DNA of 48,070 nt from Syntrophaceae bacterium UBA4778 (GCA_002403175.1 DHHG01000190.1:1-48070); one strand, 5' to 3'. Positions 1 through 7,467 are shown, numbered from the stretch's first letter. Numbers and translations are program-made. The notes: a model not told the origin generated them from the letters alone.

Positions 1-108
1 GTGGAAGAATACAAGGTAGCTGTATTTGCTCAGCAGATCAAAACCGCTTTTCCAGTTTCACCCAAGCGGCTGGAAGAGAAATATAAAGAGATTGAAAGAA
101 TGACTTAG
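1..108 (+). CDS. hrpA: C-terminal end of an HrpA-type ATP-dependent RNA helicase (partial)
   Basis: Only the last 35 residues lie in the window; the reading frame is open from base 1 to the TAG at 106-108. The peptide contains VFAQQIKTAFPVSPKRLEEK, which resembles the extreme C-terminus of HrpA-type DEAH helicases (the DUF3418 tail, where a FAQ-LGT-YPVS-KR pattern is usual). The helicase core lies to the left of the window. HrpA acts on RNA, and in E. coli it resolves stalled ribosomes. The GTG at base 1 is an internal codon, not a start. The assignment rests on a short tail, so another protein ending in the same module is possible. Confidence 0.6.
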   Translation: MEEYKVAVFAQQIKTAFPVSPKRLEEKYKEIERMT

Positions 109-134
109 AAGGCTGTTGAAAAGCCCTTTTAAGT

Positions 135-222
135 GTCATTGCGAACGAAGTGAAGCAATCTCAGATTAAGAAACGTTGATATTATAGTAGATTGCCGCGT
201 CGCGTACGCTCCTAGCAATGAC
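135..222. repeat. Dispersed inverted repeat (GTCATTGC...GCAATGAC)
   Basis: GTCATTGC at 135-142 is the reverse complement of GCAATGAC at 215-222. Inside, GAAGCAATCT is matched by AGATTGCCGC, giving a long imperfect hairpin. Repeats of this type are scattered between genes in many proteobacterial genomes. Its right end reaches into the only upstream start option of the following VanZ gene, which argues for the later ATG. Confidence 0.65.
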
Positions 223-259
223 GCGTTTCAGGATTTTTACGAAATCAAAAGGTGGAATA

Positions 260-619
260 ATGAAAAAATTCATATTCTTTGTCTGGCTCCTGTCTGCCTT
301 GTACGTCATCTATGCCTCCGTCATACCCAGTCCGGAGTACCCTCTGGATTTTACCTTTGCGGATAAATTCTATCACGCGATGGCCTATTTCTGGCTGACT
401 ATCCTTCCCGTGATTGGATTTGAAAACAGGCAATCCGCATTCCGAAGCATGCTATTTGCCATCCTTCTCGGGCTCACTCTCGAATTTGTCCAAGCCTTTA
501 TTCCCTATCGGGAATGCAGCTTCTGGGATTTTGTCGCCAATACAACGGGAGCTTTCGCTGGATTTTATTTGGGCCTGTATATCAAACCTTTTTTCAAATT
601 GAAGATTGCCCGAAGCTAG
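260..619 (+). CDS. VanZ-like family membrane protein
   Basis: The protein has 119 residues and is mostly hydrophobic, with about four membrane helices. It carries the VanZ-like pattern: a first helix followed by DKFYHAMAYF, then LGLTLEFVQAFIPYRECSFWDFVANTTGAFAG, where the E-Q-P-R-S-D-N-G residues are typical. The ATG at 260 has AAGGTGGA a few bases upstream. An in-frame ATG at 218 sits inside the inverted repeat and has no ribosome site, so it was not used. VanZ-like proteins are inner-membrane proteins of mostly unknown role; one member gives low-level teicoplanin resistance. They are common near exosortase and polysaccharide genes, and a second VanZ domain lies at the end of the gene at 3517. 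Confidence 0.8.
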   Translation: MKKFIFFVWLLSALYVIYASVIPSPEYPLDFTFADKFYHAMAYFWLTILPVIGFENRQSAFRSMLFAILLGLTLEFVQAFIPYRECSFWDFVANTTGAFAGFYLGLYIKPFFKLKIARS

Positions 620-857
620 CTCCGGGCATCCCCGGTCCTTAAAGCGATATTAGAGTATTGGCTCACTACTTCCCTCGCATCAAGATGCGAGGGAATGCAC
701 TCTCTGCCCGATTCCAAGGCACCCGGGTGTGTCGGACTGATTTACATTGTAAGGAGCTCTCTCAAGCATTCGGTCTCATTTTATTGTCATCTGATTCCAA
801 TTAGTTAGATCCATATTCGGATTCAGAAATGAAAAATTCTCTTTTTTTGTTGCAACC
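620..857. other. Intergenic stretch with a near-perfect 12-bp hairpin
   Basis: The notable element is at 670-695: TTCCCTCGCATC, then AA, then its exact reverse complement. No T-run follows, so it is not a standard intrinsic terminator. A weaker 5-bp stem lies near 622-636. No open frame in this stretch looks coding. Confidence 0.45.
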
Positions 858-940
858 GTTTCATTCTTCGAACAAATCCTGTCGGAATTAATTACAACCA
901 GGGAAGGCATACAGATGAACCTAGTTTCATTCTTGGAACA
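858..940 (+). promoter_or_regulatory. Two 17-bp direct repeats, candidate activator (PrsR) sites
   Basis: GTTTCATTCTTCGAACA at 858-874 recurs as GTTTCATTCTTGGAACA at 924-940. The copies share 16 of 17 bases, are in the same orientation and are 66 bp apart. They lie roughly 75-160 bp upstream of the sigma-54 core promoter at 1016-1031, where enhancer-binding proteins usually bind. PrsR, encoded at 7468-8856, is the obvious candidate. The assignment to PrsR is inference. Confidence 0.6.
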
Positions 941-1015
941 CCCATCCGCCATTAATTAAATCAATTTCAACATCTTACAACAATTCAACCCAGGCAAATA
1001 CAGTTATTCCTTCTA

Positions 1016-1031
1016 TGGCACAAGGGTTGCT
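1016..1031 (+). promoter_or_regulatory. Sigma-54 (RpoN) -24/-12 promoter of a PEP-CTERM gene
   Basis: TGGCACAAGGGTTGCT matches the sigma-54 consensus TGGCAC-N5-TTGCW at every fixed position, with GG and GC exactly 10 bases apart. Transcription would start near 1042, leaving a leader of about 30 bases before the ATG at 1072. Sigma-54 promoters driven by PrsR are the known arrangement for PEP-CTERM genes. Confidence 0.88.
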
Positions 1032-1071
1032 TTATCCAGAGTATTGATTTACTGCAAATCTGGAGGAAAAG

Positions 1072-1842
1072 ATGAAAAAGTTAGTGCTCTCAATATTCAT
1101 GTGCCTGCTCGTTTTACCTAATCTCGTAATGGCCTATACCGCCACAATTAACGATTTTTCAAACGGCTCCTCGACTTATTGGGGGGGAGCAGTCTATAAC
1201 GCCAGCGCCACTGAAAACGGAGATGTAATCGGTTCACCTTATTTCAATGTAGATACGATGAGCGTAACAAAATCAGGGACAAATTGGGCAGTCGTTCTCA
1301 CCGGAAATTATTTCAGCAACTATCAAAACCCCTCCGCAGACAGCGGATTTCCATCCAAACTCGGCCCAGGAGACCTTTACATCAGCTCCAATGGCTGGAA
1401 CGCAACGAATTCAATTAATGGCCATTATGCAACGGATGCCTTTACTCAAAGCGAAGGTTGGAATTTTGTAGTTACCCAAGTCAATGGAGTGTGGGGGCTT
1501 TACAGTCTCAATTTCGGGGGAATAGATTTTACAAATGTCCGCACAGTAGGTGACGAAAGCCGCTATATCTTCCGAAAGAACCAGGCATGGCGGGGAGGAG
1601 CAGGAACTTACATCGGAACTGCCAGTTCAGCGCTGTCGGGCAACACGCTCACATTTACATTCAATACGGGAAATCTTGATTTCTCTGGCAATGTGGGCTT
1701 TCACTGGACAATGGAATGCGGAAATGATGTTGTCGAAGGTCAGGTAACTAATGTGCCCAGGGTTCCCGAACCGGCAACCCTGCTTCTGTTAGGGCTTGGA
1801 CTCTGTGGCTTGGGCGCGTCAACAAGAAGGCTGATGAAATAG
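1072..1842 (+). CDS. PEP-CTERM sorting domain protein
   Basis: This is a secreted protein of 256 residues. It starts with a signal peptide (MKKLVLSIFMCLLVLPNLVMA, cleavage near 21) and ends with a full PEP-CTERM signal: Pro-Glu-Pro at 232-234, a hydrophobic helix, then RR near the end. The middle is rich in Gly, Asn and Thr and is probably beta-structured. It contains a WTMECGNDVVEG segment around 212-223 that recurs in many PEP-CTERM proteins. GGAGGA sits just before the ATG. An exosortase is expected to process it at the PEP motif. A sigma-54 promoter lies upstream and a hairpin terminator downstream, so it is probably monocistronic. Its ligand or structural role cannot be read from the sequence. 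Confidence 0.9.
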   Translation: MKKLVLSIFMCLLVLPNLVMAYTATINDFSNGSSTYWGGAVYNASATENGDVIGSPYFNVDTMSVTKSGTNWAVVLTGNYFSNYQNPSADSGFPSKLGPGDLYISSNGWNATNSINGHYATDAFTQSEGWNFVVTQVNGVWGLYSLNFGGIDFTNVRTVGDESRYIFRKNQAWRGGAGTYIGTASSALSGNTLTFTFNTGNLDFSGNVGFHWTMECGNDVVEGQVTNVPRVPEPATLLLLGLGLCGLGASTRRLMK

Positions 1843-1899
1843 TTTTTAGATTTGATTATATTCCATTCGAAACAGCATTTACTAACCACTCTCATTGTA

Positions 1900-1937
1900 A
1901 AGCAAAAGGCAGCGGGATTATTCGCTGCCTTTTGCTT
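1900..1937 (+). terminator. Hairpin terminator after the PEP-CTERM gene
   Basis: A 15-bp stem (1900-1914 with 1923-1937, core AAAAGGCAGCG/CGCTGCCTTTT) with an 8-base loop is followed by a T-rich stretch. It lies 58 bases after the stop of the PEP-CTERM gene and could also serve the minus-strand gene ending at 2011, since both sides are A/T-rich. Confidence 0.8.
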
Positions 1938-2010
1938 TTGCCACTATTTAACTGCCCAAAAGATCCCCTTAGAGCGGATATTTAATCCTCGAGTATCAGC
2001 CCTTTAAAAG

Positions 2011-3330
2011 TCATTTTGAAATCAAGCCTGCATTCTTTAGCAATTCGGATAAAGAAGTCCCCTTCTCAGCCGTCTTGATTGAAAACGAAATCTCAGGTTT
2101 TACACCACTCTTCGCGTGTTGCCTTTCCAGGGCCTGATTCAGGCGCGCCAGAATGGTTTCTCCAATGGACTCCGTAGACAAAGGAAGGAGGGCAACGAAT
2201 TTATCAGACTCGATACGGGCGACAACATCTTCGGTTCGGAACATCTTCATCAATTCCGAAGTACTTTTAAGCAGATCGTTTCCCGCAGAGATTCCTATTT
2301 TATCGTGAACTGTAGCATAGTTCTGCAGATGCATTTCTATAACCGTGATCGGAAATTGCCGGCTCCCTTCCAGCCTAGTAATCTCTTCTTCAAAATAGGC
2401 CCGATTGTACAACCCGGTAAATACATCGTGAAAGCTCAAATACCACAACTTTTCTTCGGTCTCCCGTATGGTCGTGATATCGATTGCCAGACATACGACC
2501 CCCTGGATCTCGCCTTGCTCATTCTTATAAGGCATTTTGTCTGTCTGGATCCATTTCCTGCCTGTATTCGAGGGGAACATCTCTATCATGCCGCGCCTTG
2601 CTTTCCCCGTCTCGATGACTTCCTTGTAATCCCGCCAGTACTGCGTAAACTGATCTTCGGACAGATTCGGGAAGAGATCGGATATCTTTTTACCCAGAAT
2701 ATTCTCTCTTTTCATTCCGAGCAATTTACAGAATGCATCATTCACTTTCACAAATTGGTTTTCCAGATTTGAATAGAAAATACTGGTCGGAATAGAATCC
2801 AAAGCGGTCTGGATTTCCTCCTGTGTCTTTTGCAGCTCCTCGTTTATCCGTTTTCGCGCGCTGATATCGTTCAGAATACCATGGACTGCAACACCCCACT
2901 TATAAGGAATAAAAATAACAGAGGTATGACACTCGATCTTTTTGCCATCCTTCCTGATCCCAGTAAATTCGAACTGCTGGATATTGAATTCCCCCCGGTA
3001 TCCCTGACTTAATTTTTTCTGGACCAGCTTCCTGCTTTCCGGTGCAATCAGATCCATGAAATCAAAACTGGGATTACAGATCTCGTTCACCTTATAGCCG
3101 AACAGCTCCTCAAAAGTCTGATTCACAAATTCATATTTCCGGTCGAAAATGACGTAAATGCAATCATTGAGCTGTTCCAGCAATGGGAAGTAACAGCCTA
3201 TCGCTTCGTTAGCCTTCCGCAATTCCTCGATCTGGCCTTTTCGAATCTCCTCCAATTCGGCATTTTTCTTCCGCAACTCCTCCAGCTCCTCGATCAGGAG
3301 CTTTTTTGTCTTTTTGCTATCCTGCAGCAT
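2011..3330 (-). CDS. PAS-PAS sensor with a degenerate GGDEF domain
   Basis: The protein has 439 residues. An N-terminal coiled coil (about 5-45, rich in Glu, Lys and Leu) is followed by a PAS domain (about 50-165), a second PAS/PAC domain (about 172-292) and a GGDEF-type domain (about 295-435) introduced by DVFTGLYNRAYF. The catalytic signature is lost: RIESDKF at 372-378 stands where RxGGDEF is expected, and the first metal-binding segment reads IEMHLQNY instead of a D-D/N-F pattern. A c-di-GMP synthase activity is therefore unlikely; a receptor or purely regulatory role is more plausible. There are no membrane helices, so it should be cytoplasmic. AGGAG precedes the ATG. Confidence 0.85.
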   Translation of the reverse strand: MLQDSKKTKKLLIEELEELRKKNAELEEIRKGQIEELRKANEAIGCYFPLLEQLNDCIYVIFDRKYEFVNQTFEELFGYKVNEICNPSFDFMDLIAPESRKLVQKKLSQGYRGEFNIQQFEFTGIRKDGKKIECHTSVIFIPYKWGVAVHGILNDISARKRINEELQKTQEEIQTALDSIPTSIFYSNLENQFVKVNDAFCKLLGMKRENILGKKISDLFPNLSEDQFTQYWRDYKEVIETGKARRGMIEMFPSNTGRKWIQTDKMPYKNEQGEIQGVVCLAIDITTIRETEEKLWYLSFHDVFTGLYNRAYFEEEITRLEGSRQFPITVIEMHLQNYATVHDKIGISAGNDLLKSTSELMKMFRTEDVVARIESDKFVALLPLSTESIGETILARLNQALERQHAKSGVKPEISFSIKTAEKGTSLSELLKNAGLISK

Positions 3331-3516
3331 GGGTTGCTTCTCCTACTTAATCCTAGAATAAACATTTAGGTTTAACAGATAGTAATTTTTTGATATGACA
3401 GAAAAAAAGCCACTTATTACTACTTATTCCGAGTGAGAAAAGCACTTTCACGAAGTTGAGTCAAGCTAAATTTCATGTAGGCCGTTTTTGACGGTAAATC
3501 AAGAATCTGAGAGAGC

Positions 3517-4635
3517 ATGAACCTCGTAAAAATTATCCGTGAAAAGAGCGTTTTGATTCTGATAGTCATCACTTTGATCATGCTCATTGCGGGATTTTGG
3601 CCTTTTAATTTTTTTCCTAAAAACAAGGTGGAATGGGATCAAGGGGGAAAAGGACTGATCCTTCACAAACCCGCTCTCATAGCATCGCCGGAGTTGCCTG
3701 CCTTACCGAAGAATTTCAGCATGGAATTCCTTATTCAGCCGCTATCTCGAGAGGACAGTGGCTTAGCCCGAATAGCATCTCTTTGCGATTCGACCGGGAT
3801 AGAAGAAATTGCCTTTATCGGCCAATGGCGAACGCATCTGGCAATCGAATCAGGCATTAGAAATTCCCATCCCCATAAAATGGGGATTATGGATGCGCTT
3901 ATTCCGGGTCGAACGATTCTTCTTACAGTTACAGTTGGAAAGGGTCGGACAGATCTATATATCAACGGCGTACATAAAAGAAACTACCCTTACACGCTGC
4001 AACTTCCGGAAAATTCTCCCTTGCGCATATTATTAGGCAACTCACCGGAAGGAAAGGCATCCTGGTCGGGCGTTTTCAAAGGATTTTCCTTATATGGAAG
4101 AAGACTCCATGGGGCGGAGATCTCGGAACATTACGGACGATGGATTAAAGGGAAACCTTTTCAAGGCAGCACCGAACGGGACCTTATGCTCATGTACCCC
4201 TTTCAGGAGCGTTCCGGTTGGATAATCGGTGATATCGCCAATGAAAGGGACATTCAGATTAAAAAAGATTTCCGTCCATTCAAACCGGTCCTCTTGAATC
4301 CGATTAAAAATGATTTTAGCTGGAAATGGAATTATTGGCAGGACGCCTTGGTCAATGTATTCGGATTTGCACCCTTTGGGTTCTTTACGGCTGTAGCCCT
4401 GATGCAATCCGGATATTTCAGCTTATTTCGGGTTTCAGCCTTAACAGCCGTAGCCGGCACCCTCTTCAGTTTCGGGATTGAATACTTTCAGGTATACCTT
4501 CCAAGCCGAAGCTCTCAAATGAGCGATGTAATCTGTAACCTCTTGGGAACGATTTTGGGAATCGTTTTATTTATCTGCTTCATAAGGCATTTGAAAACTC
4601 TCCGGACCAACTTCCGGAGAATCTCCGATCCTTAA
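3517..4635 (+). CDS. LamG-like domain fused to a VanZ-like membrane domain
   Basis: The protein has 372 residues. A membrane helix (about 12-30) is followed by a periplasmic beta-rich LamG/concanavalin-like region (about 40-235; FSMEFLIQPLS, GRTDLYINGV and FKGFSLYGRRLHGAEISEHY are typical LamG strands). A C-terminal VanZ-like region (about 280-365) has LVNVFGFAPFGFF and IEYFQVYLPSRSSQMSDVICN. LamG-VanZ fusions are known near exosortase loci. The lectin-like part probably meets carbohydrate outside the membrane, which is inference. The ribosome site before the ATG is weak (GAGAGA). A short hairpin (TCTCCGG/CCGGAGA, 4599-4620) lies in the last codons and lacks a T-run. Confidence 0.82.
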   Translation: MNLVKIIREKSVLILIVITLIMLIAGFWPFNFFPKNKVEWDQGGKGLILHKPALIASPELPALPKNFSMEFLIQPLSREDSGLARIASLCDSTGIEEIAFIGQWRTHLAIESGIRNSHPHKMGIMDALIPGRTILLTVTVGKGRTDLYINGVHKRNYPYTLQLPENSPLRILLGNSPEGKASWSGVFKGFSLYGRRLHGAEISEHYGRWIKGKPFQGSTERDLMLMYPFQERSGWIIGDIANERDIQIKKDFRPFKPVLLNPIKNDFSWKWNYWQDALVNVFGFAPFGFFTAVALMQSGYFSLFRVSALTAVAGTLFSFGIEYFQVYLPSRSSQMSDVICNLLGTILGIVLFICFIRHLKTLRTNFRRISDP

Positions 4636-4715
4636 TGATAATTTAACATAATTCGCTCGCCTATCCTGCAGCAAGCTGCCGAATTCAGAATTTTTAAAAA
4701 AGGAGGACCCCAACA

Positions 4716-5198
4716 TTGCTGAGTAAAAGACAACCTGTCAGAAGCGCTCTTATCGTTGATGATGACCCTTCCATCCGGGAGGTTCTCAACGGATTCTTTG
4801 TCATGTTCGGGTTCAACACTATTTGCGCAACCAATGGTGAAGAGGCCCTCCAGATCTATCAGAATCAGAGATTTGACGTAGTTATCTCGGACATGATGAT
4901 GCCGAAAATGGACGGCATGGAACTTCTGAAGCAGCTGAAGCTGATCGATCCCGATGTCATCTTCTTCATGATAACAGGTTATCCGACCATCGATTCCGTC
5001 ATCGAGGCAATCAAGAACGGGGCCAAAGATTACCTTGCGAAACCATTCAATATCGATGAAATCAAAATCAAAATAGACCGCGCCCTGCTGGAAAGAAACC
5101 TTCAGGACAAAGTCAAGTGCAGCCGGGGAATTATCTGGGCTCTGATCATTTCCATACCCCTCTGGATGTTTCTGGGCATATTGCTCGTAAGAGCGTGA
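4716..5198 (+). CDS. Response-regulator receiver protein with a C-terminal membrane helix
   Basis: The protein has 160 residues. A complete receiver domain (about 10-128) has the acidic DDD pocket at 15-17, the phospho-acceptor Asp59 in VVISDMMMP, Thr87 in MITGYP and Lys109 in AKPF. Instead of a DNA-binding or enzymatic output, it ends in one strongly hydrophobic helix (about 138-158) and a short RA tail. Translation most likely starts at a TTG at 4716, placed 9 bases after a perfect AGGAGG; no ATG has comparable support. It would sit at the inner membrane facing the cytoplasm. Its partner kinase is unknown; PrsK, encoded 4 kb away, is a candidate only by proximity. Confidence 0.83.
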   Translation: MLSKRQPVRSALIVDDDPSIREVLNGFFVMFGFNTICATNGEEALQIYQNQRFDVVISDMMMPKMDGMELLKQLKLIDPDVIFFMITGYPTIDSVIEAIKNGAKDYLAKPFNIDEIKIKIDRALLERNLQDKVKCSRGIIWALIISIPLWMFLGILLVRA

Positions 5199-5209
5199 GT
5201 GGGGTCAGG

Positions 5210-6088
5210 TTACATCAGTTCACCATGGCGAATCGTCCAGAAATCGTCCGAGAGATTGCGATCTGCTAAGTAATCGTAGGGCATAGTGAAGTAGCCTTTC
5301 TTGCCCCAATCTGTTCCCCAGGAATTGCGAACAATAAATCGCTTTGTTTTATCATCGTACCCTACCGCCAATACGGCATGTCCGCCCAGCATGCTCTCAT
5401 TCTTTTTCGGCATATTGACGATGCCGGTCTTCGCCACATTCTGGGATTCAAAACTTTCATATACGGCAAATCCAAAAACAAACGGGAATCCTTCAGCCAG
5501 ACACGCTCGCATTTCATCCACAGTATTGATGCGCGCATATGCGAGAATCTGATAATTGAGGGCTTCGGAATAACAAGCGGTAGAAGGCTTGATGGCAAAC
5601 TTGGAAATAATATAAGGCCACTTTTTTTCTGTGCAAGCACCCTGTTTGACCAGAGTTTTGATGCCGTCGCGCAGCATAGCGCCCGAATCTGTTTTGATCG
5701 AATGTTCAATCACCCGTTCATTATAATAAATGAACAATCGGCTCATATCTGTGAAAACAACCTTGTCCTTTATCATCAGAAATTCCAGTGCGCCGACCAG
5801 AGCATTCGCCGTACAACTGCCGAGCGCACCCTGATCTTCAACCGGCGGACACTTGGACCTAAGATCGATTTTGGCAGGAAGTGTTTGGGGAATTTTTCTG
5901 ACAGCACCATATAAATAGTCCCGCTGATCCGGTATATCTGGGATCCAACCATATGTGACTTTGCGAGCAACAGGAGATTTCGGCGCAGTCTTCATATCCT
6001 TTCCAGCCGGAGATTCAGGAATGGAACAGGAGCAGTTATTTGTGATTTGGGACGATCTTCCACGTGAAGCAATTCTTGAATTATCCAT
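5210..6088 (-). CDS. C1A (papain-like) family cysteine protease
   Basis: The protein has 292 residues from the chosen ATG. The papain-fold active site is complete: Cys92 in EDQGALGSCTANA, His237 in GGHAVLAVGYD and Asn255 in NSWGTDWGKKGYF. The lead-in YGWIPDIPDQRDYLYG is typical of bacterial C1A peptidases. The ATG at 6088 has AAGGAG 7 bases upstream. A TTG six codons earlier overlaps that ribosome site and was rejected. There is no clear signal peptide; the N-terminus is Ser/Arg-rich with a CSC cluster at about residues 19-21. It faces the membrane-tailed receiver gene tail to tail, 11 bases apart. Substrate and location are unknown. Confidence 0.85.
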   Translation of the reverse strand: MDNSRIASRGRSSQITNNCSCSIPESPAGKDMKTAPKSPVARKVTYGWIPDIPDQRDYLYGAVRKIPQTLPAKIDLRSKCPPVEDQGALGSCTANALVGALEFLMIKDKVVFTDMSRLFIYYNERVIEHSIKTDSGAMLRDGIKTLVKQGACTEKKWPYIISKFAIKPSTACYSEALNYQILAYARINTVDEMRACLAEGFPFVFGFAVYESFESQNVAKTGIVNMPKKNESMLGGHAVLAVGYDDKTKRFIVRNSWGTDWGKKGYFTMPYDYLADRNLSDDFWTIRHGELM

Positions 6089-6330
6089 ATAAGATCTCCT
6101 TCTCAATTTGAATGGAGATCTATCTATTATCTTTGTAGGAACATGTCAACAAGAAAGAGGAACAAATTGCTGAGCGGGACAGAATACATCCGATGATCGG
6201 AATGGTTTGGGGGAGAAAGAAAAATTGTTTATTCGACAACAAAATAGAAAGGGAGCTTGTTAAACTGTTAGAAAACTTACATTTCAAGATGTGGCCCTAT
6301 GATCGCCCTCGGACCTGCCGCACCACACAC

Positions 6331-6359
6331 AAAAAAAGGGAGCATGAACATGCTCCCTT
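6331..6359 (-). terminator. Intrinsic terminator of the second PEP-CTERM gene
   Basis: An 11-bp perfect stem (6336-6346 with 6349-6359, AAGGGAGCATG/CATGCTCCCTT) has a 2-base centre. Read on the minus strand it is followed by a run of seven Ts (the A-run at 6331-6337). It lies 28 bases past the stop codon of the gene at 6387. The rest of the 6089-6330 gap shows no credible gene. Confidence 0.88.
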
Positions 6360-6386
6360 CGTAATTTCAATTCTGTGCTTATTTTT

Positions 6387-7052
6387 TTAGCTGTTTCTTC
6401 TTCTGGCGAAGCCTGCAAGGCCGACTAAGCCAAGGCCAAGGAGCATCAGAATGCTGGGTTCGGGAACCAAAGTCAAAAGACTCTGGTTATTAACAAGCTC
6501 ACCTGTTGCGCTACGGGAGGTCAAATTCATTACACGCACTCTACCAATGTCATTCCAGTTTGCTTGAGTTGCTGCGGCGATAAATGCCAACGCCTTGGAA
6601 TCAGAAAGGGATGTTATTTCATTTTCGAGATACCAGATTGCAAGCTGTAGAGAGTTGACATCCGCCTCGCTACCAGAGAAACCTGCCAACGAATTGGTTC
6701 TAAATTTATAATACAAATAGGCGGTCTTGGGATCCAGCGGATCTCCCGAATTTGTATTGACGCCGCCCAACTGTGCCACTGTATCAATTGAAACCTGGTA
6801 TTTAGCTATGGACCACTGGTTGCTTAAAGATAAATGTTCATCTTTTTCCAAACAGAAGGTTTGAAACGAAACCTGATCCGGTTTACCAAATTCAAAGACA
6901 TTAAATATACCACCACCCGTGTTCCCTACTCCATCCGTCAGATAAATCGTGTCGCCGGTCACAATCTGATCAGCCATTGATGCCGTTCCGGTCGCGAAGA
7001 GCATGGCCAGACCAACGCAACAAGCAATTACAAACATACGAACCTTTTTCAT
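6387..7052 (-). CDS. PEP-CTERM protein with a thioester-domain signature
   Basis: This is a secreted protein of 221 residues with a signal peptide (cleavage near 27, TASMADQ) and a C-terminal PEP-CTERM signal (Pro-Glu-Pro at 197-199, hydrophobic helix, ARRR). The middle has FCLE with Cys67 and LQLAIW with Gln136. These match the two hallmark motifs of bacterial thioester domains, [YFL]C-phi and phi-Q-x-x-phi-W, in which the Cys and Gln side chains form an internal thioester that bonds covalently to host or surface targets. The bond itself is a prediction. AGGAGG precedes the ATG. The gene has its own terminator and a sigma-54-like promoter, so it looks monocistronic and PrsR-controlled. Confidence 0.85.
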   Translation of the reverse strand: MKKVRMFVIACCVGLAMLFATGTASMADQIVTGDTIYLTDGVGNTGGGIFNVFEFGKPDQVSFQTFCLEKDEHLSLSNQWSIAKYQVSIDTVAQLGGVNTNSGDPLDPKTAYLYYKFRTNSLAGFSGSEADVNSLQLAIWYLENEITSLSDSKALAFIAAATQANWNDIGRVRVMNLTSRSATGELVNNQSLLTLVPEPSILMLLGLGLVGLAGFARRRNS

Positions 7053-7117
7053 TTTTCCCTCCTATATTTAAATCAAATTTATAACTGAATATTTAGATAG
7101 GCATTTTGATCTGTTGA

Positions 7118-7134
7118 TTGCATAAGGTATGCCG
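7118..7134 (-). promoter_or_regulatory. Sigma-54-like -24/-12 promoter of the thioester PEP-CTERM gene
   Basis: Read on the minus strand the site is CGGCATACCTTATGCAA. GG and GC are 10 bases apart (CC at 7132-7133, GC at 7120-7121), close to TGGCAC-N5-TTGCW but with three mismatches. The start would be near 7108, giving a leader of about 55 bases. The rest of the 7135-7391 gap shows no gene; it is A/T-rich and probably holds the activator sites. Confidence 0.6.
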
Positions 7135-7391
7135 AATTCAAAACAGCATCCTACCGTCAACACAATCACTTGTAAAATAGACAGCTTACAACTGAACTTA
7201 AAACGATCACTTCCTTGGCTAAGTTGCCTTGACTTAAAACATGTAAACCCAATCGACACCTGTCCAAGCTCAAATCAAGCACGCTATTCAGAGACAGATT
7301 AAAAATAGCCATTATTCAAGGTGGTTACAATTATTTTTCGGTTTAAGAAAGAGTGTAAAGGGAAGCAACAGGCAAGGACATTTCCTACAAC

Positions 7392-7427
7392 AAAAAAGCC
7401 CGCGATCGAATCACGGGCCCATTTTTT
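7392..7427. terminator. Intrinsic terminator downstream of prsR
   Basis: GCCCGCGAT pairs with ATCACGGGC across a 3-base loop, with one mismatch. A run of six As precedes it and six Ts follow it, so it can stop transcription in either direction. It lies 41 bases past the prsR stop codon at 7468. Confidence 0.85.
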
Positions 7428-7467
7428 CAAGTATATTGGACTGGGATATTGAATCTTTAAAATTATT

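Noticed and set aside
218..259. An earlier ATG for the VanZ gene
   Set aside because: It begins inside an inverted repeat and lacks a ribosome site; the ATG at 260 has AAGGTGGA.
670..695. Intrinsic terminator of the VanZ gene
   Set aside because: The stem is near perfect but no T-run follows, so it was described as a hairpin only.
2116..2772. A 218-codon plus-strand frame opposite the PAS sensor
   Set aside because: It is a shadow of the minus-strand gene, whose domains are clear.
6193..6390. A 65-codon plus-strand frame between the protease and the PEP-CTERM gene
   Set aside because: It runs through the terminator of the minus-strand gene, has no ribosome site and encodes nothing recognisable.
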